From assembly GCA_002435835.1 (NCBI GenBank), contig DIVM01000266.1, forward strand, positions 1-19,056: a DNA stretch of 19,056 nucleotides, in the 5' to 3' direction. The notes under the pieces were generated by a model. The model worked only from the letters and a program-made list of their open reading frames with translations. It was not told where the DNA came from and searched no databases. Of this stretch, positions 14,230 to 19,056 are shown piece by piece (within the stretch, counting starts at the first letter, position 1; every line of letters starts with the position of its first letter). The position numbers and the translations under genes were made by a program. The stretch comes from Firmicutes bacterium UBA6132 (lineage in GTDB: Bacteria; Bacillota_A; Clostridia; Tissierellales; Sedimentibacteraceae).

Positions 14230-14853
14230 ATGAATGATAAAAATGATAAAAGTAATTTATATAAATTAAATAGGGATTTTTATAATCGTGATACACTGTT
14301 AGTAGCAGAAGAACTCATAGGTAAAATATTAGTTTATAATAATAATGGATATATTTTATCAGGCAGAATCAGTGAAACAGAAGCCTATATAGGAGCTGTG
14401 GATAAAGCAAGTCATTGTTATGGAGGAAAAATAACTGAGCGTAATAAAACATTATTTGGACCTCCAGGGCATACATATGTATATATGATTTACGGTATGT
14501 ATTATTGTATGAATGTTGTAACTGAGCAGGAAGGATGCGGAAGTGGTGTATTGCTTAGAGGTATGATACCACTTGAAAATATTGATATGATGTGTTTAAA
14601 CAGATATAATAAACATTTAAATGAAATTTCAAAAACACAGCTGAAAAATTTATCAAATGGACCAGGAAAGCTTTGTAAAGCACTTAATATAACTAAAAAA
14701 GAAAATGATATAGACTTGATTAAAGAAGAAATTTACATATTGAATGATGGTTATAAAAATTATGAAATAGAACATACAAAACGAATAAATATAGATTATG
14801 CAGAAGAAGCTAAAGATTTTATGTGGCGTTTTCTTATGAAACAAAGGAGTTAA
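14230..14853 (+). CDS. 3-methyladenine DNA glycosylase (AAG/MPG family)
   Basis: A 207-residue base-excision glycosylase that removes alkylated purines (3-methyladenine, hypoxanthine) from DNA. Seen: YNRDTLLVAEELIGK, the catalytic Glu region GRISETEAYIG, KASHCYGGKITERNK, the intercalating-Tyr loop GPPGHTYVYMIYGMYYCMN, GVLLRGM, and the late NGPGKLCKALNI. All are diagnostic of the AAG family, and length is typical for the bacterial form. ATG at 14230 has only a weak ribosome site, so translation may be coupled to upstream tatD. The stop codon lies inside a terminator hairpin. Confidence 0.93.
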   Translation: MNDKNDKSNLYKLNRDFYNRDTLLVAEELIGKILVYNNNGYILSGRISETEAYIGAVDKASHCYGGKITERNKTLFGPPGHTYVYMIYGMYYCMNVVTEQEGCGSGVLLRGMIPLENIDMMCLNRYNKHLNEISKTQLKNLSNGPGKLCKALNITKKENDIDLIKEEIYILNDGYKNYEIEHTKRINIDYAEEAKDFMWRFLMKQRS

Positions 14854-14865
14854 ACTCCTTTGTTT
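14839..14865 (+). terminator. Terminator overlapping the glycosylase stop codon
   Basis: AAACAAAGGAGT (14839-14850) and ACTCCTTTGTTT (14854-14865) form a perfect 12-bp stem whose 3-base loop is the TAA stop codon; the U-tract after it is short (ATATTT). Confidence 0.65.
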
Positions 14866-14917
14866 ATATTTAGGCGATTTTTAAAACTAATTGTTGATAT
14901 AAGTATTATAAAAGTAC

Positions 14918-14946
14918 TTGACAAAAATGTATTTTACAAATATAAT
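14918..14946 (+). promoter_or_regulatory. Consensus promoter of the MarR regulator
   Basis: TTGACA (14918-14923), a spacer of 17 and TATAAT (14941-14946): a full sigma-A consensus. The operator at 14946-14958 overlaps the last base of the -10. Confidence 0.92.
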
Positions 14947-14958
14947 TTGATTATCAAA
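14946..14958. promoter_or_regulatory. FabT-like operator
   Basis: TTTGATTATCAAA, a perfect dyad around a central T, matches the FabT recognition pattern TTTGA-N3-TCAAA known from lactic acid bacteria and streptococci. It covers the transcription start of the MarR gene, as expected for autorepression. Confidence 0.75.
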
Positions 14959-14975
14959 GTATTTGAGGTGATTAA

Positions 14976-15422
14976 ATGAGCCATCGTGATTCTATTAACG
15001 AAATACTTGTGCGTCTTTTTGCAAACATATTGGATATAGAAGAAATATGTTTAAGAAGAGGAGAATTTTCTGATCTTTCAATATCTGAAATGCATGTTAT
15101 AGATAACATAGGCGTTGGACAAGAACGCAACATGTCGGATACAGCAAGGAATTTAAAAATCACATCTGGTACTCTAACTACTGCAATAGATAACCTGATA
15201 AAAAAAGGATACGTACAAAGGAAGCGTTCTGTTGAAGATAGGCGTGTAGTGAAAATAAAATTGACGGACAAAGGTGTAGAAGCCTTTAAAGTACATGAAG
15301 AATTTCATATTGATTTAGTAACAAGTGCATTACATGAATTAAATGAAGAAGAAGAAAATTTATTAGCAAAAGTATTGTCAAATATAGACATATTTTTTAA
15401 ACAAAAGTATAATTATAAATAA
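14976..15422 (+). CDS. MarR-family regulator, probable FabT-like fatty-acid repressor
   Basis: A 148-residue winged-helix MarR repressor. Seen: N-terminal dimerisation helix, recognition region MSDTARNLKITSGTLTTAID (helix-turn-helix about 49-68) and wing YVQRKRSVEDRRVVKIKLTD. ATG at 14976 with GAGGTG five bases before. The operator TTTGATTATCAAA overlapping its own promoter, and a DegV/FakB-type gene right after it, point to control of membrane lipid synthesis or fatty-acid uptake. The FabT assignment comes from this site and context; no fab genes are in the window. It has its own terminator, so the DegV gene is a separate unit. Confidence 0.85.
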   Translation: MSHRDSINEILVRLFANILDIEEICLRRGEFSDLSISEMHVIDNIGVGQERNMSDTARNLKITSGTLTTAIDNLIKKGYVQRKRSVEDRRVVKIKLTDKGVEAFKVHEEFHIDLVTSALHELNEEEENLLAKVLSNIDIFFKQKYNYK

Positions 15423-15446
15423 CCCGATATGTCGGGATGATTTTTT
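15423..15446 (+). terminator. Terminator of the MarR gene
   Basis: CCCGA, loop TATG, TCGGG (15432-15436), then GATGATTTTTT; starts one base after the stop codon. Confidence 0.75.
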
Positions 15447-15504
15447 ATCAAAATGCTTCCATAATCAAAAAATTTGAAATTAGAAATAATAAAGGGGTAA
15501 TGTT

Positions 15505-16347
15505 ATGGGTATTAGATTAGTTGTAGATAGTACAGCAGATGTTACAAGTGAAATTAAAGAAAAATACAATATTAAAATGGTTCCACTTTCAGTAAATTTT
15601 GGAGATGATTCATTTTTAGACGGTATTGAAATAAGTACAGGAGAATTTTTTGATAAGCTTGCTAAATCAGAAAAACTTCCTACTACATCTCAAGTTCCTC
15701 CAGGAAAATTTGTTGAAGCTTTTAATGAAATAATAGAAAGCGGAGATGAAATTATAGGTATTTTCATAGGTTCAAAATTAAGCGGTACATTTGAATCTGC
15801 TAGAGCTGCAAAAGAGATTGTAGGCAGTGAAAATATTTATTTAATTGATTCAGAAAATGCAAGCTTAGGTGAGTTTGCATTGGTTATGCGTGCAATTGAT
15901 TTAATTAAAGAGAAGAATAGTGCAAAAGAAATTTATGAAATATTAGAACAGGAAAAAGAAAAACTTGAAGTAGTTATTGCTTTAGATACTCTTATGTATC
16001 TTGAAAAAGGTGGAAGAATTTCTAAAGGTCAAGCTGTAGTTGGATCTATTTTAGGTGTTAAACCTGTTATTCAAATTAAGAAAAATAAAATTGATGCAAT
16101 AGATAAAGTAAGAGGCAAGAACAAAGCTATTAAATGGTTTGATAGCTGGATAGCTCAAAATAATATTGATTTAACTAATAAAGATGTTTTCTTATTCCAT
16201 TCTCAAAATCCTGAACAGCTAAAAGTTCTTAAAGCTGAATTTGAAGCAAAGTATAAAACTAAAAATATTTTTGAAAATGAAGTTGGTTGTGTAATAGGAA
16301 CACATGTTGGACCTGGAGTTTTAGCAGTTGGCTTTTTAAATAACTAA
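15505..16347 (+). CDS. DegV-family fatty-acid-binding protein (FakB type)
   Basis: A 280-residue DegV protein. This family binds a fatty acid and presents it to the kinase FakA for phosphorylation, which lets exogenous fatty acids enter phospholipid. Seen: VVDSTADVT (6-14), the TTSQVPPGKF loop (about 59-68), GSKLSGTFESA (about 89-99), DSENASLGEF (about 114-123), MYLEKGGRISKGQA, and the C-terminal IGTHVGPGVLAVGF, all conserved in DegV/FakB. ATG at 15505 with GGGG. The adjacent FabT-like repressor supports a lipid role. An additional TCAAA-AAA-TTTGA dyad lies 28 bases before the start codon. Confidence 0.93.
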   Translation: MGIRLVVDSTADVTSEIKEKYNIKMVPLSVNFGDDSFLDGIEISTGEFFDKLAKSEKLPTTSQVPPGKFVEAFNEIIESGDEIIGIFIGSKLSGTFESARAAKEIVGSENIYLIDSENASLGEFALVMRAIDLIKEKNSAKEIYEILEQEKEKLEVVIALDTLMYLEKGGRISKGQAVVGSILGVKPVIQIKKNKIDAIDKVRGKNKAIKWFDSWIAQNNIDLTNKDVFLFHSQNPEQLKVLKAEFEAKYKTKNIFENEVGCVIGTHVGPGVLAVGFLNN

Positions 16348-16386
16348 TCCCTTTATACAGATAAAGATAAAATAAATCCCTCTAAT

Positions 16387-16420
16387 AAAAACATGGCATA
16401 TACTTATATGCCATGTTTTT
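16387..16420. terminator. Bidirectional terminator between degV and clpE
   Basis: AAAAACATGGCATA (16387-16400) and its exact complement (16407-16420) around a 6-base loop. A-rich and T-rich flanks give a U-tract on both strands. Confidence 0.9.
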
Positions 16421-16429
16421 ATTTTATAC

Positions 16430-18769
16430 TTAATTTATAACTAACTCAGTTTTACCTTCATCATTAACAGTAACTAATACAGAGTTGGTTTCTTTTAACA
16501 ATCCTCTTAAATATGCTTCGGATATTTCATCTTCAATATATTTTTGAATAGCTCTTCTTAATGGTCTTGCTCCATACTTTGAATTATATCCTTTTTCAAG
16601 TATGTGGCTTTTCATTTTATCAGTTACATCAATTAGGATTTTCTTTTCTTTACCTTCATTTGTAACTTCTTTAATCATTAAATCAATTATTTGACTTAAT
16701 TCTTCTTTTGACAATTCACTAAACACTATTACATCATCAATACGGTTTAAAAATTCTGGTCTGAATGCTTGTTTTAAAGCATCTTTAACTTTTGATTCCA
16801 TAGCTTCATATTCTTTATTGTCAAAACCTATTTTATTTCCTTTAATACTTGTTCCTGCATTTGAAGTCATAATTATAACTGTATTTTCAAAATTAACTGT
16901 TCTTCCTTGACTGTCAGTAAGTCTTCCATCTTCAAGAATTTGTAAAAGTAAGTTAAATATATCTTCATGAGCTTTTTCAATTTCATCAAGAAGGATAACT
17001 GAATATGGTTTTCTTCTTATTTTTTCAGTTAAAAATCCAGCTTGATCATATCCAACATATCCTGGAGGAGCTCCGATTAATTTTGAAACAGTATGTTTTT
17101 CCATATATTCGGACATATCAAGTCTTATCATGGCATCTTCATTTTCAAATAACTCAAAAGCTAATGTCCTTGCAAGTTCTGTTTTACCAACACCTGTAGG
17201 TCCAACAAATATAAATGATGATGGTTTTTTCTTTTTCTTAAATCCTGAGCGGTTTCTTCTTATAGCTCTTGCTAAGCTTGTAACAGCTTGATGTTGACCT
17301 ATAACTCTTTTGTGAAGTCTGTCTTCCAAATGAATTAATTTTTCTGCTTCTGCTTCATTTATTTTTTGAACAGGTATTTTTGTCCAGGCTTCAATTACAT
17401 AAGCTATATCTTCAACTGTAAGATGAACATTGTCACATTCAGTTGTTAAATCTCTTATTTTTCCTTCAATTCATATTTCTTTAACTTTTAGCTCTGCTGC
17501 TTTTTCATAATCATCATTTTCAGCTGCATCTTCTTTTTCTGCTCTTATTTTTTCTATTTCAGATTTTAATGCTTCAAGTTCTACTAAACCTTGATTTTTT
17601 AAATTAGCTCGTGAACCAGCTTCATCAAGAACATCTATTGCTTTATCAGGTAAAAATCTGTCAGTAATATATCTTTCAGACATTAGAACTGCCTGTTCTA
17701 CAACTTCATCAGAAATTTTTACTCTATGATAATCTTCATAATAATCTTTAATTCCTTTTAAAATTTCAATAGAATCTTCAACAGAAGGTTCTTCAACTAT
17801 AACTGGTTGGAATCTTCTTTCAAGGGCAGTATCTTTTTCAATATGCTTTCTGTATTCATCAAGAGTTGTAGCACCTATAATTTGTACTTCTCCTCTTGCT
17901 AAAGCTGGTTTTAAAATATTTGCAGCATTCATTGCGCCGCCTTCAGCTTCTCCAGCACCAACTATATTGTGAACTTCGTCAATAACAATTATTATATTTC
18001 CTGCTTTTTTAGCTTCGTCAATAATTGCTTTCATACGTGATTCAAACTGTCCTCTAAATTGCGTACCTGCAACAACTGCAGTTAAATCAAGTAAATAAAT
18101 TTCTGTATTGAACAGTTTTATTGGAACTTGTTTTTGAGCTATTCTTACAGCAAGACCTTCAGCAATAGCTGTTTTACCAACACCTGGCTCGCCTATTAAA
18201 CATGGATTATTTTTAGATCTTCTGTTTAAAATTTGAACAACTCTATCTATTTCTCTTTCTCTACCTACAATTCTATCTATTTCTCCATACCTTGCTTGTT
18301 CAGTTAAATTAGTACCGTAAGTATCAAGATATTTTAATTTTTTGCGTTTAATTTTTTCTTTAACTTTAGTTCCTATTCCGCTCCCTCTTTCAGAGTTTGC
18401 ATCTTCGCTATCATTTTGTTCATCTTCTACTTGAAATTCTTTGTTATTAGAATTTGAGATTCCTGAAAATGCAGAATTCATTAAATTCATAAGTGAATTC
18501 ATGTTGTTTTTATCATCAGATTCTTCCTGTGAACTTATGTTGTTAGATAATTGATTAATATCCATATCTCCCATTATTTCAGCAAGTTGATTATTTATAT
18601 TTTCAAAATCTTCAGGGTTCATACCACTTTGTTGCATTATTTGATCAATAGGGGCAATTCCTTGTTTTTTAGCACATGGAATGCACAATCCTGTTGTTTG
18701 CATTTTACCTTCTAAAATTTTATTAACGTATATAACAGCTACATTTTTTTTGCATACCGAACATAACAT
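16430..18769 (-). pseudogene. clpE: ClpE/ClpC-type AAA+ unfoldase, frame interrupted by one TGA
   Basis: Hexameric protein unfoldase that feeds substrates to the ClpP protease. 779 codons from ATG 18769 (AGGAG nine bases upstream; ATG 18778 directly abuts that site). Seen: N-terminal zinc finger Cys 3, 6, 29, 32 (the ClpE hallmark, in place of the Clp N-domain); an acidic Asn/Ser-rich linker; NBD1 with Walker A GEPGVGKT (from 193) and IIIVIDE; a UVR/middle region EKAAELKVK; NBD2 with GPTGVGKTE (from 523); an IGF loop (NKIGFDNKE) that binds ClpP; and [15 protein letters not shown]. Codon 433 (17473-17471) is TGA, between NBD1 and NBD2. Both sides are in the same frame and both are well conserved, with no other lesion. 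No SECIS-like hairpin follows and the position is not a conserved Cys. A recent nonsense mutation or a sequence error is likeliest; readthrough is possible. Confidence 0.85.
17471..17473 (-). other. In-frame TGA within clpE
   Basis: The codon between KVKEI and IEGKIRDL. It would end the first product after NBD1. The C-terminal half has no ribosome site or good start codon of its own; the first alternative start is a TTG at 17329 without a Shine-Dalgarno. One base change from AGA, CGA, GGA, TTA, TCA or TGG would explain it. Confidence 0.95.
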
Positions 18770-18981
18770 ATTTATCATCTCCTAAACTGCTTGTATCTTG
18801 CAACTAATTTCATATTAAAAGTATATTCATAAATTTATTTTTCAATCACCATTTACGAAAATGATGAATTTAAATATAAAAATGTATATGTAATTGATTA
18901 TAATACAACTTTCTTAAAAAAGCATTAAAAAATTTATTTTTAACATATATTTTATATAAATGAATAAAATTTAAAAAGTAC

Positions 18982-19011
18982 TTGACATATAGAAGATTAC
19001 GGGTTTATAAT
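18982..19011 (+). promoter_or_regulatory. Divergent consensus promoter at the right edge
   Basis: TTGACA (18982-18987), a spacer of 18, TATAAT (19006-19011). It points out of the window and drives the gene beginning at 19031 or 19054. No CtsR-type (GGTCAAA) repeat was found between it and clpE. Confidence 0.75.
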
Positions 19012-19030
19012 TTAATAAATTAAATATTTC

Positions 19031-19056
19031 ATGGGTATATTACAGAGGTTGCGATG
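19031..19056 (+). CDS. Start of an unidentified gene (cut by window edge)
   Basis: Two candidate starts: ATG 19054 with GAGG five bases before, which is the better, or ATG 19031 without a ribosome site. Too little sequence is present to identify the product. Confidence 0.4.

Noticed and set aside
17471..17473. TGA in clpE as a selenocysteine codon
   Set aside because: No stem-loop is visible in the 40 bases downstream and the position is not a conserved Cys; kept as a lesion or error instead.
18779..18981. CtsR operator or CIRCE element upstream of clpE
   Set aside because: No GGTCAAA direct repeat or CIRCE inverted repeat was found by eye.
1..19056. Alternative genetic code with TGA = Trp or Gly
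   Set aside because: Trp is encoded by TGG throughout and TGA ends at least two intact genes.
1..19056. CRISPR array, tRNA or rRNA genes, complete insertion sequences
   Set aside because: None of the expected repeat spacing, cloverleaf or transposase sequences was seen.

Overview
The window is very AT-rich and looks like a chromosomal segment of an anaerobic, low-GC Gram-positive bacterium (Clostridia/Tissierellia type). The main indicators are a T-box leader, strong GGAGG-type ribosome binding sites, a zinc-finger Clp ATPase (ClpE/ClpC type), a DegV protein, a FabT-like MarR regulator and a probable UGA-encoded selenoprotein. A Sedimentibacter-like amino-acid fermenter would fit, but the genus is a guess. 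TGA is an ordinary stop in this genome (it ends the genes at 4839-5036 and 11541-12377), so internal TGA codons are meaningful.

Layout: 1-1373 (-) is the 5' part of the acetolactate synthase large subunit gene, behind a consensus promoter and a complete T-box attenuator. 1832-2104 (-) is a HesB/IscA-like protein with an in-frame TGA where the family has Cys, followed by a palindrome that could be the bacterial SECIS: a probable selenoprotein. 2261-4657 (-) is a complete NitT/TauT-type ABC importer (lipoprotein, permease, ATPase). Its leader (4700-4804) folds as a candidate OFF-type attenuator or riboswitch that I cannot assign to a known class. 4839-6961 holds a small HTH regulator, a beta-class DNA methyltransferase and a convergent MjaI-like endonuclease, i.e. 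a type II restriction-modification locus, with a GC-rich palindromic element between the last two.

7055-8299 (+) carries a xylose-isomerase-like TIM-barrel protein and a GNAT acetyltransferase. A long two-way terminator separates them from pruA (8371-9966, -), which makes glutamate from glutamate semialdehyde. 9967-10798 is mostly non-coding, but holds a 44-codon small gene and a plus-strand hairpin region. 10799-12377 (+) is a second ABC ATPase/permease pair with no binding protein. A cluster of five small GC-rich hairpins and a broken gene start follow.

12874-14853 (+) is a probable operon: membrane protein, TatD nuclease and 3-methyladenine glycosylase. 14976-16347 (+) pairs a FabT-like MarR repressor, with a matching operator on its own promoter, and a DegV/FakB-type fatty-acid-binding protein. 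16430-18769 (-) is a ClpE-type AAA+ unfoldase whose frame is broken by a single TGA between the two ATPase domains. A divergent consensus promoter and start codon at the right edge begin another gene.

The points most worth following are the unassigned leader RNA at 4700-4804, the selenocysteine candidate at 2009-2011 and the unexplained TGA in clpE at 17471-17473.
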